From NCBI RefSeq assembly GCF_011682045.1, contig NZ_VVIW01000004.1:414014-478013 (forward strand): a stretch of 64,000 nt of DNA. The letters run 5' to 3'. Under the pieces are notes generated by a model. The model did no database searches and had not been told where the DNA came from. It saw only the letters and a list, made by a program, of their open reading frames with translations. Below are positions 53,469 through 63,726 of this stretch, in pieces (position 1 is the first letter of the stretch; each line of letters begins with the position of its first letter). Position numbers and translations under genes: made by a program. Origin of the DNA: Massilia aquatica (GTDB lineage Bacteria; Pseudomonadota; Gammaproteobacteria; Burkholderiales; Burkholderiaceae_D).

Positions 53469-55715
53469 TCACTTCGTGGCCGGGCGGTACATGTTCACAT
53501 CGGCCGGGTTGATCGTGGCCGGGGCGCTCAAGGGGCGCTCGGTGGTGCTGCCCGGCGCCGGGGCCGGCGTGGCCGGGGCCTGGGCCGGACGTTGCAGCAT
53601 CGGCGCCATGGTGCCGCCCGGCGGCGGCTGGCCGTTGGTCAGCGGCGGCAGCACCGGGGTGCCGTAGTCGGGCATGAGGATATTGTCTTTCGGTCCGCCC
53701 ACGGCCTGGCCGGCCGAGCGCATGAAGTCGTAGCGGTCGGTGGCGATGACGTTACTGTCTTCCTTGCTGCGCACGATCACCGGGCGCAGGAACACCATCA
53801 GGTTGGTCTTGGTGCGGCCGCGCTTGCGGTACTTGAACAGGTTGCCGAGCACGGGAATGTCGGCCAGGCCGCGCACGCGCTCTTCGTTGTCGCTGGTGTC
53901 GTCCTTGATCAGGCCACCTAAAACGATGATCTGGCCATCGTCGGCGATCACGTTGTTCTCGATGATGCGCACGTTGGTGGTCACGCCCGAGGGCGCGGCC
54001 AGCGAAGACTGGTCGACGTTCGAGGTCTCGTGGTAGATCGCCATCTTGATGGTGCCGCCTTCCGAGATCTGCGGACGCACCTTGAGGGTCAGGCCGACAT
54101 CCTTGCGCTCGATGGTCTGGAACGGGTTGCCGCCGGCGGCGCCGCCGGTGTTGGTGGTAAAGCTGCCGGTGATGATCGGCACGTTCTGGCCGACCTTGAT
54201 GGTCGACAGTTCGTTGTCCAGGGTGAGCATGTTCGGGGTCGACAGGATGTTGGCGTTGCCGGTCGTTTGCAGGGCGTGCGCGATCGCGCCCAGGCCCAGT
54301 TCGCCCGCGATCTGCTTGAACACGCCGATCGACAGGCCGGCGCCCGGCGTGGCCGCGCGCCCGGCCGCGGCCAGCTTGAGCAAGGCGTTGTTGCCGGCCA
54401 CGTTGGTCGAGTTCTGCAGCGCGCCGACCCGGTACTTGCTGTTTTCGGTGCCGGTGATGCCGAGCCACTGGACCCCGAATTCGGCCGCGTTTTCGGCGTT
54501 GACTTCGACGATCAGCGATTCGATGTAGACCTGGGCGCGGCGCACGTCGAGCTGGTCGATGACGGCGCGCAGGTTGCGGTACACCGCATCCGGCGCGGTG
54601 ATGATCAGGGTATTGGTGGACGCGTCAGCCTGGATGAAGCCGGCTCCGCTGCCGCCGCTGCCGCCGCTGGTCTGGTTTTGCTGCGCCATGCTGTTGCCGG
54701 CGCCGCTGTTCTGGTTGTTCCCGCCGGTCATGCTGTTGCTGGCGCCGCCGCCGCTGGCCACGCTGCCGCCGGTGGTGCCCTGCTGCTGCTGGGGCAAGGC
54801 CGAGGAGTCGGACGAGACCACCGCGCGCAGGGTTTGCGCGAGCTTGGTGGCGTCGGCGTTTTTCAGGTAGACCACGTGCACATTGCCCGCTTCCGAGGTC
54901 GGCTGGTCGAGCTTGGCGATCAGCGACTTGGCCAGGTTGGCGCGCGCCGGCGACGGTGCGCGCAGCACCACCGCGTTGGTGCGCGGATCGGCCACCACCG
55001 AAATGCGGCCCGAATCGCCGCCGGCGCTCGGCTCCATCAGCTTGTTGACCATGGTGGCCAGGTCGGAGGCGATCGCGTGGCGCACGGGAATGACGTCGAG
55101 GTCGGCCGCCACCGGGGCGTCGAGCGCGGCGACGATCTTGGCCAGGCGGCGCAGGTTGTCGGCGTAATCGGTGATGACCAGGCTGTTATTGCCCGGATTG
55201 GCCATGATCGAATTGTTCGGCGAAATGAGCGGGCGCAAGACCGCGGTCAGGTTGGCCGCCGATTCGTGGCTCAGGTGGAAAATCTGGGTGGCGATCTGGT
55301 CGCCCTTGATGCGCGCCCCGCCCACCCCGACCTGGGTCGGCGACGATTGCAGCTTCGCTTCCGCTTCCGGCACTACCTTGGCGTAGCCGTCGCCGGTGAC
55401 CACGGCGTAGCCCTGCAGGCGCAGCGCCGAGGTCAACAGGCCAAAGGCCTGGGCCTTGGTGACCGGCTTTTCCGAGGTCACGGTCAGGGTGCCTTTGACG
55501 CGCGGATCGATGATGAAGGTCATGCCGGTGTAATGGCCGACCGCCTTGATGACCGATTCGATATCGGCGCCGACGAAATTGAGGGCGGCCGACTCGTCCG
55601 GGGCCGCCAGCGCGGGCGCCGGGGCTCCCGCGACCGCGCAGCACAGCAGGACGCCAGCGGCGATGCGGCGCAGCGCCGGGGAAGGGAAAGTGCTCAGTGA
55701 CTGTTTTTTCATCAT
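53469..55715 (-). CDS. gspD: Type II secretion outer-membrane secretin GspD
   Basis: The 748-residue secretin has a signal peptide (about residues 1-38, ALAAPDES), the N0 domain ([20 protein letters not shown]), N1-N3 domains and the secretin domain with [10 protein letters not shown] and [14 protein letters not shown] low-complexity Gly/Ser/Asn/Gln stretch of about 50 residues near 310-360 breaks the N3 domain. The stop codon of gspN overlaps the start (ATGA). It forms the outer-membrane channel. Confidence 0.96.
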   Translation of the reverse strand: MMKKQSLSTFPSPALRRIAAGVLLCCAVAGAPAPALAAPDESAALNFVGADIESVIKAVGHYTGMTFIIDPRVKGTLTVTSEKPVTKAQAFGLLTSALRLQGYAVVTGDGYAKVVPEAEAKLQSSPTQVGVGGARIKGDQIATQIFHLSHESAANLTAVLRPLISPNNSIMANPGNNSLVITDYADNLRRLAKIVAALDAPVAADLDVIPVRHAIASDLATMVNKLMEPSAGGDSGRISVVADPRTNAVVLRAPSPARANLAKSLIAKLDQPTSEAGNVHVVYLKNADATKLAQTLRAVVSSDSSALPQQQQGTTGGSVASGGGASNSMTGGNNQNSGAGNSMAQQNQTSGGSGGSGAGFIQADASTNTLIITAPDAVYRNLRAVIDQLDVRRAQVYIESLIVEVNAENAAEFGVQWLGITGTENSKYRVGALQNSTNVAGNNALLKLAAAGRAATPGAGLSIGVFKQIAGELGLGAIAHALQTTGNANILSTPNMLTLDNELSTIKVGQNVPIITGSFTTNTGGAAGGNPFQTIERKDVGLTLKVRPQISEGGTIKMAIYHETSNVDQSSLAAPSGVTTNVRIIENNVIADDGQIIVLGGLIKDDTSDNEERVRGLADIPVLGNLFKYRKRGRTKTNLMVFLRPVIVRSKEDSNVIATDRYDFMRSAGQAVGGPKDNILMPDYGTPVLPPLTNGQPPPGGTMAPMLQRPAQAPATPAPAPGSTTERPLSAPATINPADVNMYRPATK

Positions 55716-56491
55716 TTAAACTCTAAGGCGATAGTTTTCTTGCCGTCCACCATTCGGCGCTGGCCCAGTAAATTCAGGAGATTGCCCAGCGTTTCTTCAT
55801 ATCCATCGGCGGCCTGTGCCGTGCCGGAAAACTGGAAGCGGCCCTGGTTCAGGCTGCCCTTTCCCGCCAACAACAAGGCGCCGCGTTCGGTCTTCAAATT
55901 CAGTTTTGCCTGCTGCCCCTGCCAATCCATGGTCATCTTGTAGCTGCCCAGTACCTTGATCGGGGCCATGCGCGAGCCCATCTCGTTCAGTTCCAGGGTG
56001 GTCACCCCGTCCACCGCGATGGCCTTGCCGCCATTCATGGTAGCCAGCCCCAGGGTGGTCCACGACAGCTTCATGTCGCCCGACAGCGCCAGGGTGTTGA
56101 GCGGCGCGCCCAAGCCGGCCAGGCCCTGGGCCGGCAGCAGCAGCGCGGCCGGACTGACCTGCCACTGCGACCAGCCGCCGGTCAGGCGCACCGGCTGGGT
56201 GAGCGCCAGCGGATTGTCGAGCGTCATCTCGACCGAGCCGAGCAAGGCCAGCGGCGACAGGGTCCAGGCGAAGCGTCCCGGCAGCAGCGGCGTGACCGAG
56301 CCGCCCGGCCCCGGCGCGCCGCCAATAAAGGCCGAGCCGCGCCAAAGCGTACCCTGCGCATCCCCCAGAGTCAAACGTCCGCCGGTCTGGCGCTCGACCA
56401 CGTCGCCCAGCCAGGTGGCCGGCGCGAACGCCAGCACGGTGAGGGCGACGGCCAGCACGATGGCGCCCAACCATAGCACGGCGCGCATCAT
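55712..56491 (-). CDS. gspN: Type II secretion protein GspN
   Basis: The 259-residue inner-membrane protein has one N-terminal helix (residues 3-22) followed by a periplasmic beta-rich part with GGRLTLGDAQGTLWRGSAFI, typical of GspN. Its role in the machine is not settled, and some species lack it. It overlaps both gspM and gspD by four bases. Confidence 0.88.
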   Translation of the reverse strand: MMRAVLWLGAIVLAVALTVLAFAPATWLGDVVERQTGGRLTLGDAQGTLWRGSAFIGGAPGPGGSVTPLLPGRFAWTLSPLALLGSVEMTLDNPLALTQPVRLTGGWSQWQVSPAALLLPAQGLAGLGAPLNTLALSGDMKLSWTTLGLATMNGGKAIAVDGVTTLELNEMGSRMAPIKVLGSYKMTMDWQGQQAKLNLKTERGALLLAGKGSLNQGRFQFSGTAQAADGYEETLGNLLNLLGQRRMVDGKKTIALEFK

Positions 56492-57021
56492 CGGGAACCC
56501 GCATCCGCGTTCTGGCGCAAGGTAATGGTGGCGTCGACCTGGCCGGCCGGAGGCGAAGCCGTGGTGGGGACGGTAATCGCCGCTTCCAGCACGCTGATGC
56601 GGTTTTCAAGGCGCTGCGCTTCGAGCCAGGCGTACAGATTGGAAAACGCCACGCCGCTGACCTGGATCTTGGCGTATTCGCCGGTCATGCTGACCTGCTC
56701 GGGCTTGATGCCGCGCGCCGTCAGGCTGGCGTTGAGGGTCTCGCGCGACATCGGCGTGACCTGCGGCGGGGTCTGCCCGGCCAGTTCGGCGGCGGTCTTG
56801 GCCAGCGATTCGAGCTGGGCCTTTTGCTGCTTGAGCAGGGGCAATTCCTTGCGCAGGCGCGCGCTGCCTTCCAGCGCGGGCGCCAGCAACACGCTGTACA
56901 CCAGCGCCAGCAGCGCGATGGCGCCGCCGATGCCGAGGAACTTGCGCTCCTGCTCGGTGCGCGCCATCCAGTACAGCGCCAGCTTGTCCTTGAAACCGGT
57001 CACCGCGGTCAGGGCGCTCAT
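56488..57021 (-). CDS. gspM: Type II secretion protein GspM
   Basis: The 177-residue protein has a membrane helix at about residues 30-48 (LGIGGAIALLALVYSVLL), a coiled coil (RLRKELPLLKQQKAQLESLA) and a small ferredoxin-like C-terminal domain (VSMTGEYAKIQVSGVAFSN). It partners GspL in the inner-membrane platform. ATGA overlaps occur at both ends. Confidence 0.9.
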   Translation of the reverse strand: MSALTAVTGFKDKLALYWMARTEQERKFLGIGGAIALLALVYSVLLAPALEGSARLRKELPLLKQQKAQLESLAKTAAELAGQTPPQVTPMSRETLNASLTARGIKPEQVSMTGEYAKIQVSGVAFSNLYAWLEAQRLENRISVLEAAITVPTTASPPAGQVDATITLRQNADAGSR

Positions 57022-58235
57022 GGTTTCGCTCCGGCGCTGCGCACCAGCAAGGTATTGGCGGCCACGTCACTGGCGTCGAGCTTGTGCTTTTGCAGGCCCG
57101 GCTTGAGGTTGGCGACCAGGGCCGGATCGGCGCCCTCGGGCTTGACCTTGACCGTCATGGCGCGTTCGCGGAAGGTGATCGAGGCCAGCTCGGGCGGCTT
57201 GCCCAGGGTGCGCATGGCTTCGCCCAGGGCGGCCGCCTGGAAGGTGAATTCCTCCGGGCCGACCTGGCCCGAGGCGCCGCGCGACTGGGCGATTTTCTGC
57301 TGCATCTGGCGTTCCAGGTTGTTGCTGATGACGGTCTCCTTCGGATAGGCGGCGCGGAACACCTGCACCATGCCGGTGCGCGTGTTGTCGGCTTCGCGCT
57401 TCAAGCGCAGCCACTGGTAATTGATGCCGGCCAGGTTGACCGCCAGCGCCAGCAGGGCCAGGCGCACCGGCCACTTCCAGCGCTGCCAGTCGCGCGTGCG
57501 GGCGCCGGCCGCGCCCAGGCCCGGCACCAGGTCGAGCACCATGCTTTTCGAGCCGGCGATCCAGTGCGCCCAGTGTTCGGCTTCGAGCGTGACGGCCGGT
57601 CCCGCTTCGGCCAGCAGGGCCTGGTATTCGCCGAGCTGCTGCTCGGGCACGTACAAGGTCAGCGGCGTGTCGCCGGCCAGCGCGCGCACCGTTTGCAGGG
57701 CCAGCGCCGGTTCGCCCGCCAGCGCCAGCCCCAGGCCGTGATACTGGCCGTGGCGGATGGTGATGCCGGTGGCGTCGATGGCGGCCGAGGCATTGCCCGG
57801 CGCCAGCGGCAGGCACAGCTGGGCGGGAAAGGCCGACACCGCGCGCGCGCCCATGGCCAGCAGCGCGCGCACCAGCGCTTCGAGCCAGGCGCGCTGGGCC
57901 ACCGCGATCGGGCGCATGCCGTCCGCGGCGGTGGCGGGCGCGGCCACCAGCACGCATTCTTCCGGATCGCCCAGCACTTGTTCTTCGACCAGGTTGGGCA
58001 GCGCGGTACGCAGGCGCGCCGCCGACAGCGGCGGCACCTTAATGTGCAGCAAGGTCACATCGGCGGCGGCCAGCAACAGCACCACGCGCCGGCTCGATGC
58101 CACCAGGTCGCCCATGCCTTTGAGCACGCCCTCGCCCTGCTGGATCAGGGCGCCACCGTCGGCGACCAGCGCGAAGCGGGCCAGGGTCCCTTCGCTGTCC
58201 GCCCTGGCCGGATGCCGGATATATAAAGTAGTCAA
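57018..58235 (-). CDS. gspL: Type II secretion protein GspL
   Basis: The 405-residue protein has a cytoplasmic actin-like domain (residues 1-235, PLSAARLRTALPNLVEEQVL), a single membrane helix (WPVRLALLALAVNLAGI, about 255-272) and a periplasmic ferredoxin-like domain. It recruits GspE to the membrane. It overlaps gspM and is 18 bases after gspK. Confidence 0.92.
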   Translation of the reverse strand: MTTLYIRHPARADSEGTLARFALVADGGALIQQGEGVLKGMGDLVASSRRVVLLLAAADVTLLHIKVPPLSAARLRTALPNLVEEQVLGDPEECVLVAAPATAADGMRPIAVAQRAWLEALVRALLAMGARAVSAFPAQLCLPLAPGNASAAIDATGITIRHGQYHGLGLALAGEPALALQTVRALAGDTPLTLYVPEQQLGEYQALLAEAGPAVTLEAEHWAHWIAGSKSMVLDLVPGLGAAGARTRDWQRWKWPVRLALLALAVNLAGINYQWLRLKREADNTRTGMVQVFRAAYPKETVISNNLERQMQQKIAQSRGASGQVGPEEFTFQAAALGEAMRTLGKPPELASITFRERAMTVKVKPEGADPALVANLKPGLQKHKLDASDVAANTLLVRSAGAKP

Positions 58236-58253
58236 ACCATCTCGCTTTCGTTC

Positions 58254-59267
58254 TTAATTTTGCCGTACCCAGACGGTCGTGGTGGTGACACGCTGGTCCA
58301 GCCCGCGCTTGACCAGCGCTTCCGCGTCGAGCGCGGCCCGGTCCAGGCGGATCCGGCTTTTTACCAGGAAAAATTCACTTTTTAAACTATAGGTTTTCTT
58401 GATCACGTCACCTTCATGGCTGAACAACTGCCCCTTGAAATCTTCGTCCTTGCGGAAGAACGCGGTCTTGCGGCGCGCCGCCAGGGCGGTCGCTTCCGAG
58501 ACCGACATGCCGACCACGATCGCGGCCAGCACTTCGGCCGGGGCGGTGTTGACGTTGATACTGGTTTTTTCGGGCAGCACGATGGCGAACGGACGCAGGC
58601 GGTTGACCGTCTCGACGGTGTAGCCGGGAATGGCGAGCAGGTCGTCGAGCTGGGTCAGGGCCAGCGGCACCGTGCCGCTGGCGACCGGCGCGCTCACCAC
58701 GTCGGGGTCTTTCTTCGCCGGCTGGCCGTCTTCCTCGAGCTTGACCGGCTCCGGCAGCGCGCCCGCGGCCACCGCCAGCGCGGTGCGCTGGGCCAGGGCC
58801 GGATCGAGCTGCAGGTTTTGCAGCAGGCGCTGGTAGATTCCGACGTGCACCTTGTCGACATCGCGGCCGTTGGCCAGGTTGAGCAGGTTGTAGCGCGCGG
58901 CGGCGTCGGTGATCTCGCCCGACAGGGTGGCGTCGAACACTTCGCCCTCGATGCGCTCGCGCTCGATGTACTGGTCGAGCCGGGTTTCGGCCAGCGGCGT
59001 GTTCCATACCGCGTTCAGGGTGGTAAACCCGGGGTTGTCGATGCCGTCCTGGCGCAGCACCAGGCGCGCCCAGTCGAGCGCGCCGCGCAGGATCCACTTG
59101 GTCTGCAAGTGCAGGCGCTGGTTTTCCATCGAGCGCACCTGGACCTGCTGCTGCCAGAACAGGCTGGCGACGATGGTCACCGACAGCATGGTCAGCAGCA
59201 GGGCCGTGATGATGGCCACGCCCTGCTGGCGGCGCGGATAGGAGCGGCGCATAGGCTGTCGGCGCAT
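58254..59267 (-). CDS. gspK: Type II secretion minor pseudopilin GspK
   Basis: The 337-residue minor pseudopilin has the prepilin motif QQGVAIITALLLTML, in which the Glu at position +5 is absent, as is usual for GspK. The large alpha domain includes ARYNLLNLANG and the helix-hairpin part SINVNTAPAEVLAAI. It caps the pseudopilus tip with GspI and GspJ. The chosen ATG overlaps the gspJ stop (TGATG) with GGAGG upstream. Confidence 0.93.
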   Translation of the reverse strand: MRRQPMRRSYPRRQQGVAIITALLLTMLSVTIVASLFWQQQVQVRSMENQRLHLQTKWILRGALDWARLVLRQDGIDNPGFTTLNAVWNTPLAETRLDQYIERERIEGEVFDATLSGEITDAAARYNLLNLANGRDVDKVHVGIYQRLLQNLQLDPALAQRTALAVAAGALPEPVKLEEDGQPAKKDPDVVSAPVASGTVPLALTQLDDLLAIPGYTVETVNRLRPFAIVLPEKTSINVNTAPAEVLAAIVVGMSVSEATALAARRKTAFFRKDEDFKGQLFSHEGDVIKKTYSLKSEFFLVKSRIRLDRAALDAEALVKRGLDQRVTTTTVWVRQN

Positions 59268-59959
59268 CACATGCCTCCCAACAGAAAGAACTTGGTCATC
59301 ACGGCCGCCACATTGTCGACCTGCAACTGTACCTGGAGCCCGGTCGGCGCGACGCCGGGCGGGACCGTACCCTGCTGTTGTTGTTGTTGCTGCTGCAGCA
59401 GCAGCAACTGCGCGTTGGTGACGGCTTGCGCCACCGGCTGCGTGTTCTGGCGCCAGCCATTGTTTTCCCACATCATGACCTGCATCGCGCTCACGCCCGA
59501 TTGCAGGGTGACCGAGGGGCTGGTGTCGGCATTGCTGATGGCGGCCTGCCACATCACGTCGAGCTGGACCAGGTCGCGCGTGCCATTACTTTCGCGCCGC
59601 GTGAGCATGCGCTCGACCACACGGTAAGTGACCACTTGCAAACGGGCCGCGTCGTTTTCGTTGTAGACGCTGCGCACCAGGGTCAGGCGGTCGGGCGCCG
59701 CCAACAGGTAGGGACGGCCCTGCAGCAGGCCAGGCGTGGCCAGGTGCTCGCAGTCGCTCTGCATCTGGGCAAAGGCGAGCTGCATGCCGCGCGCCGATTC
59801 GAGCTGGAGGGTGAGCGCTTCGCGCGCGCGCACGATGCTGTCCAGGCCGCGATAGCCGAGCACCGCCACGATGGCCAGGATACTGATCGCCACCAGCAGT
59901 TCAATCAGGGTGAAACCACGCTGCCGCTGCCGTTTGCCGTACTGCCCGCGCCGACTCAT
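59267..59959 (-). CDS. gspJ: Type II secretion minor pseudopilin GspJ
   Basis: The 230-residue protein carries the prepilin cleavage motif QRGFTLIELLVAI. The globular part has the GspJ segment VRSVYNENDAARLQVVTYRV. Near the C-terminus a run of about eight Gln follows four Leu (encoded around 59374-59410), an unusual low-complexity insertion. ATGA overlap with gspI couples the genes. Confidence 0.92.
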   Translation of the reverse strand: MSRRGQYGKRQRQRGFTLIELLVAISILAIVAVLGYRGLDSIVRAREALTLQLESARGMQLAFAQMQSDCEHLATPGLLQGRPYLLAAPDRLTLVRSVYNENDAARLQVVTYRVVERMLTRRESNGTRDLVQLDVMWQAAISNADTSPSVTLQSGVSAMQVMMWENNGWRQNTQPVAQAVTNAQLLLLQQQQQQQQGTVPPGVAPTGLQVQLQVDNVAAVMTKFFLLGGM

Positions 59960-60348
59960 TCGTTGAGCACCAGTTGGACCAGCTTGATGATGCGGCGCTC
60001 CGGACTGGCGCTGTCGACCACGCTCACCTCGACCCGGCGCAGGCGCGGGTTCGGGCTGGCCAGCACTTCTTCATTGCACAGCAGCTTGAGGTCGCCCTGC
60101 GGGCATTCGAAACTGTTCTTGCCGATGCCCGGATATTCCTTGGCCAGGCGGATCTGCACCAGGCGGTTTTCGGCCGACCAGGTGGCCATCATGGCGGCGC
60201 GCAGGCCGGCGCTGTTGGACGTCAGGCTGCCGACCGCGCGCAGCGAGGCGCCCAGCGCGGTGCCGATGATGACGAGCGCCACCAGCACTTCGAGCAGGGT
60301 GAAGCCGGACTGGCGGGAAGACGGATAACGTTCGGAAGCGCGCATCAT
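59956..60348 (-). CDS. gspI: Type II secretion minor pseudopilin GspI
   Basis: The 130-residue protein has the prepilin motif QSGFTLLEVLVALVIIG and a short globular domain (ATWSAENRLVQIRLA). It seeds the pseudopilus tip. I chose the ATG at 60348; a TTG at 60375 would overlap gspH and is less likely. One extra Cys pair (FECPQ, LLCNEE) could form a disulfide. Confidence 0.9.
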   Translation of the reverse strand: MMRASERYPSSRQSGFTLLEVLVALVIIGTALGASLRAVGSLTSNSAGLRAAMMATWSAENRLVQIRLAKEYPGIGKNSFECPQGDLKLLCNEEVLASPNPRLRRVEVSVVDSASPERRIIKLVQLVLNE

Positions 60349-60361
60349 GTTTTCTGCTGGT

Positions 60362-60832
60362 TTACTCAACGACAAAGTGGCCGATACCGTCGGCCCGGAT
60401 GGCGACCCGGTCGTCGCCGATCGCCAGGGTCAGCACGAACGGCTTGTCGACCGGCTCGCGCCCGAAGGTGATGCGCACCGGACCGCCGCCGACCGAGACC
60501 GGCGGGTCGAGCAGCAACTGCACCGGCGCGCCCTTGAAGGGGCGTTCGCGCAGCAGGTCGTCGCGCGTGACCGGTTCCCAGACCGCTTCGTTACGCACCA
60601 GGAAGCGATAGCGTTCGGTATCGGCTTCGAAGGCCACCAGGCGGTTGCGCACGATGGCTTCGTCGCGCGCCAGCTGCAGCAGCAAGGCCAGGCGGCGCGC
60701 CTCGTTCTCCAGGTTCTGGCGCGGACTCGGCATGGCGTTGATCGACACCATGCCCAGCACGATGCCCATGATGACCATCACGACCATCACCTCGATCAGG
60801 GTGAAGCCGCGCGCGGCGCGCAGGGCTTTCAT
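60362..60832 (-). CDS. gspH: Type II secretion minor pseudopilin GspH
   Basis: The 156-residue protein has the motif ARGFTLIEVMVVMVIMG followed by the NLENEARRLALLLQLARDEA helix typical of GspH/FimT. I chose the ATG at 60832; an in-frame TTG three codons earlier is possible. It is 24 bases after gspG. Confidence 0.92.
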   Translation of the reverse strand: MKALRAARGFTLIEVMVVMVIMGIVLGMVSINAMPSPRQNLENEARRLALLLQLARDEAIVRNRLVAFEADTERYRFLVRNEAVWEPVTRDDLLRERPFKGAPVQLLLDPPVSVGGGPVRITFGREPVDKPFVLTLAIGDDRVAIRADGIGHFVVE

Positions 60833-60856
60833 GGTGCTCAAGCGGCCCGGCCTGGC

Positions 60857-61339
60857 TTACTGTTCCCAGGAACCGATATCGGCGTCGTCGCCGGTACCGC
60901 CCGGCAAGCCGTCGGCGCCGAGCGAGAACACGTCGACTTCGCCCTGCACGCCGGGCGAGAGGAACTGGTACGGGTTGCCCCACGGATCCTTCGGCAGTTT
61001 ATCGATGTAGCCGCCCGCCTTCCAGCCATTGGCGGTCGGACCACTGCTCGGCTTGGCGATCAGCGCGTTCAGGCTCTGGTCGGTGGTCGGGTAGCGCTGG
61101 TTGTCCAGCTTGTACAGCTTGAGTGCCTGGTTCAGGCTGGCGATATCGCTCTTGGCGGCGGTGATGCGCGCCTCCACGGTGCGGCTGAGCAGCCTTGGCA
61201 CGACCAGCGCGCCGAGGATGCCGATGATGACCACCACCACCATGATTTCAACGAGGGTGAAGCCCGGGGCGCGCATGCCGGTGGAGCGCATGCCGCGCGC
61301 AGGGCGCTGGCGAAGAGAAAGTTTTGCAGCGAGTTTCAT
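60857..61339 (-). CDS. gspG: Type II secretion major pseudopilin GspG
   Basis: The 160-residue protein has a long basic leader and the prepilin motif APGFTLVEIMVVVVIIG. The C-terminal part DPWGNPYQFLSPG and SLGADGLPGGTGDDADIGSW is the calcium-binding signature of GspG. It is the main subunit of the pseudopilus and the first gene of the gsp run (G-H-I-J-K-L-M-N-D-E-F-C). Confidence 0.96.
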   Translation of the reverse strand: MKLAAKLSLRQRPARGMRSTGMRAPGFTLVEIMVVVVIIGILGALVVPRLLSRTVEARITAAKSDIASLNQALKLYKLDNQRYPTTDQSLNALIAKPSSGPTANGWKAGGYIDKLPKDPWGNPYQFLSPGVQGEVDVFSLGADGLPGGTGDDADIGSWEQ

Positions 61340-61605
61340 AGTCAGTCTGTATAAGTTCTACGATGAAGTCGGAGTATAAGGCCAATAAGGCCCGCCGTCG
61401 CTATCCAACTGCGGGCTATTTTGCGTCATCCCGCCGTCATAATTGCGCAGGTGGAAGCTTCCGTTGCAGGACGTCATACAAGTTACCTTGATACACCCGG
61501 CAGCGCTGTCGATCGGGTGATCGACGGCCTCATTGTAAGGCAGTGCGGCGGCGCTTTCCAATGATGGACGAATCGACAGCGCCGCCGCGCGCACCCCTTG
61601 CGCGA

Positions 61606-63726
61606 TCAGTGGTGATGGCGGGCGCTGCTGCCCGTAAAGCGATGCAGCGCGCCATCGTTGCCGCCCTCGGCCAGGTTGCTCGAAACCGGCACCAGCGCCT
61701 TGAGCATCGGCGCATCCTTGACGAAAGGCAGGATGCCGAGGGCCTTGTCGACTTCATGCGGGTAGACCACGTAACCGCGCGTGATCACCGCCGCCACCTT
61801 GCGGATGTCGCCGATCTGTTTGGTCGGATCGCCATCGACCAGCACCAGGTCGGCCAGCTTGCCTTGCGTGATGGTGCCGCGCTCGGCCAGGGTGCGGGTG
61901 TAGCGCGCGCCGTTGAGGGTGGCGACCTGGATCGCCTGGGCCGGCGTGAGGCCGGCCTTGACCAGCAGCTCCAGTTCAGCCTGCAGGGTGAAGCCGGCCA
62001 TTTCATCGGTGCCGGCCACGATCGGAACGCCCGCTTTATACAGGCGCCCGACGAACTCGACCATCTTGGCGTAGGATTTTTCGTACAGCTTCTGGGCCGC
62101 TTCGTCGGCGATCTTCATGGTACCGACATGAAAGCCGCGTTTCACGTCGGGCGGCATATGCTCGGCCACGGCCACGAAAGGCTCGTTGAGGTCGCCGTCG
62201 CGCTGTTTCAGGAAAGCAAACGTGGCCAGGGTCGGATCGATCACGATCTGCTTCGCTTTCAGGCGCGCGATGAATTGCTTGACCCGGGGCGAATCGAAGT
62301 CCAGGCCCGCCACTTTTTCGGATGGCAAAATGAAGCGTTCCAGGGTACGCGTTTCGGTTTCCGGCGTGGCCAGGAAGTTGAGCATGACCTGGTTGATGTG
62401 CTGGATTTCATCGTAGCCGGCGTCCAGCGCTTCATGCGCGCGCAGGCCGACCGGGATGTGGCCCGACACGCGCATGCCGCGCAGGTGGGCGTAGGCCACG
62501 GTGTCCTTCAGGATCGCTTTCGGGAAGGAATTGTAGATCTTCAGCTGCGGGTAGCCGTGTTCGGCGTACCAGTCGATCGCGTTCTTTGCGGCCGGCAAAT
62601 CCTTGACCACGAAGCCGCCATTCGACGAGAACGGGCTGTCGCCTTCCAGGAAACCGGTCGGCACCACTTGCGGCGAGAGCAGGCGGCCATCGGCGACTTC
62701 GTCGAGGATCTGCTGCAATTGCGCGTTATCGTTGCCCATGTCGCGCACCGTGGTCACGCCGGCGGCCAGGTTCAGGCCGCCGTCCCAGCGGCCCACGTGG
62801 CCATGCATGTCGAACAGGCCGGGCAGCATGATGCGCCCGGCCGCGTCGATTTCGTTGAGCGCGCCGCGCACCGGGGCGCCGGCCGGCAGGATCGCGCTGA
62901 TGCGTCCGCGCAGCACGTACACGTCGGACGGCGCGCCGACGGTGGCTTTTTCGCTGTCGAAAATGCGCGCATTCTTGATGACCGTCAAACCGGTCAGCTT
63001 GTGCTGGAGAGCGCCGGCGAGGTCGGTCAGCATTTTGCTTTCGGCCAGTTTCTGGCGTTCGGCCAGCACCTTGCCGACGCTGTTCCAGCCTTCTTCGGCG
63101 GCGGTCATGAAGCCGGGGATCACCATCGCGAACAGGCGCGGCCTGGCGTCGGTGGTGGCCCAGTAGAACTGCGGCGACATGCCCAGGCCGGTCTGGGCGA
63201 ACAGCTGCACCTTGCGCGTCTTGCCGTTGGCGGACACGTCCACTTCATCGAGCTTGCGCTGGGTCAGGGTGCCGGATGGCAGCAGCGGCAGGCTGCCGGT
63301 GGGGCTGGCGGCCAGGGCGGCAATCGCGATCGAGGCCATTTCCGCCGAGCCGTTCAGGGGCACGTACATGGCCGGGCCGACGATCGACTTTTCTCCGCTT
63401 TCGGAGGTCGATTTCCAGCTGGCCTTGTCGCCCTTGCGTTCGAAGCGGTCGTCCACCACCGCGCCGTAGGTCGAGTTGCCCTTGACCGTGTAGTCGGTCA
63501 TGGTGCCGTCGGCGCCCAGGCGGAATTGTTCGGTCAGCTCGGGGCCGCGGCCGTTGTCCTTGTAGATGAAGCGTACGCGGGTGAGGCCATCGTCGTCGCG
63601 CTCGACGACCTGTTCACCGATGCGCTTGCCGTTCTCGGCATGCATTTCGTAGCGGATGGTCTGGGTGGCGGCATGCGCCGACCAGCTCAGGGCGGCAGCG
63701 ACAGCAAGGACGAGCGGACGTTTCAT
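61606..63726 (-). CDS. Secreted amidohydrolase family protein
   Basis: The 706-residue protein has a signal peptide (residues 1-20, SAHA) and a 200-residue N-terminal domain of unknown role. An imidazolonepropionase-like amidohydrolase domain follows, with the metal-binding His308-x-His310 in LPGLFDMHGHVGRWD, later His residues in VSGHIPVG and EIQHINQ, and Asp in VAGTDEMAGF. It ends ARHHH. The natural substrate is unknown; peptides or cyclic amides are usual. I chose the ATG at 63726, nine bases after GGAG; an ATG three codons earlier touches that site. It is monocistronic, 266 bases upstream of gspG. Confidence 0.88.
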   Translation of the reverse strand: MKRPLVLAVAAALSWSAHAATQTIRYEMHAENGKRIGEQVVERDDDGLTRVRFIYKDNGRGPELTEQFRLGADGTMTDYTVKGNSTYGAVVDDRFERKGDKASWKSTSESGEKSIVGPAMYVPLNGSAEMASIAIAALAASPTGSLPLLPSGTLTQRKLDEVDVSANGKTRKVQLFAQTGLGMSPQFYWATTDARPRLFAMVIPGFMTAAEEGWNSVGKVLAERQKLAESKMLTDLAGALQHKLTGLTVIKNARIFDSEKATVGAPSDVYVLRGRISAILPAGAPVRGALNEIDAAGRIMLPGLFDMHGHVGRWDGGLNLAAGVTTVRDMGNDNAQLQQILDEVADGRLLSPQVVPTGFLEGDSPFSSNGGFVVKDLPAAKNAIDWYAEHGYPQLKIYNSFPKAILKDTVAYAHLRGMRVSGHIPVGLRAHEALDAGYDEIQHINQVMLNFLATPETETRTLERFILPSEKVAGLDFDSPRVKQFIARLKAKQIVIDPTLATFAFLKQRDGDLNEPFVAVAEHMPPDVKRGFHVGTMKIADEAAQKLYEKSYAKMVEFVGRLYKAGVPIVAGTDEMAGFTLQAELELLVKAGLTPAQAIQVATLNGARYTRTLAERGTITQGKLADLVLVDGDPTKQIGDIRKVAAVITRGYVVYPHEVDKALGILPFVKDAPMLKALVPVSSNLAEGGNDGALHRFTGSSARHHH

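Noticed and set aside
61358..61594. Minus-strand frame of 78 codons just before gspG
   Set aside because: It starts with GTG with no usable ribosome-site spacing and shows no domain. The region is better read as the gsp promoter region.
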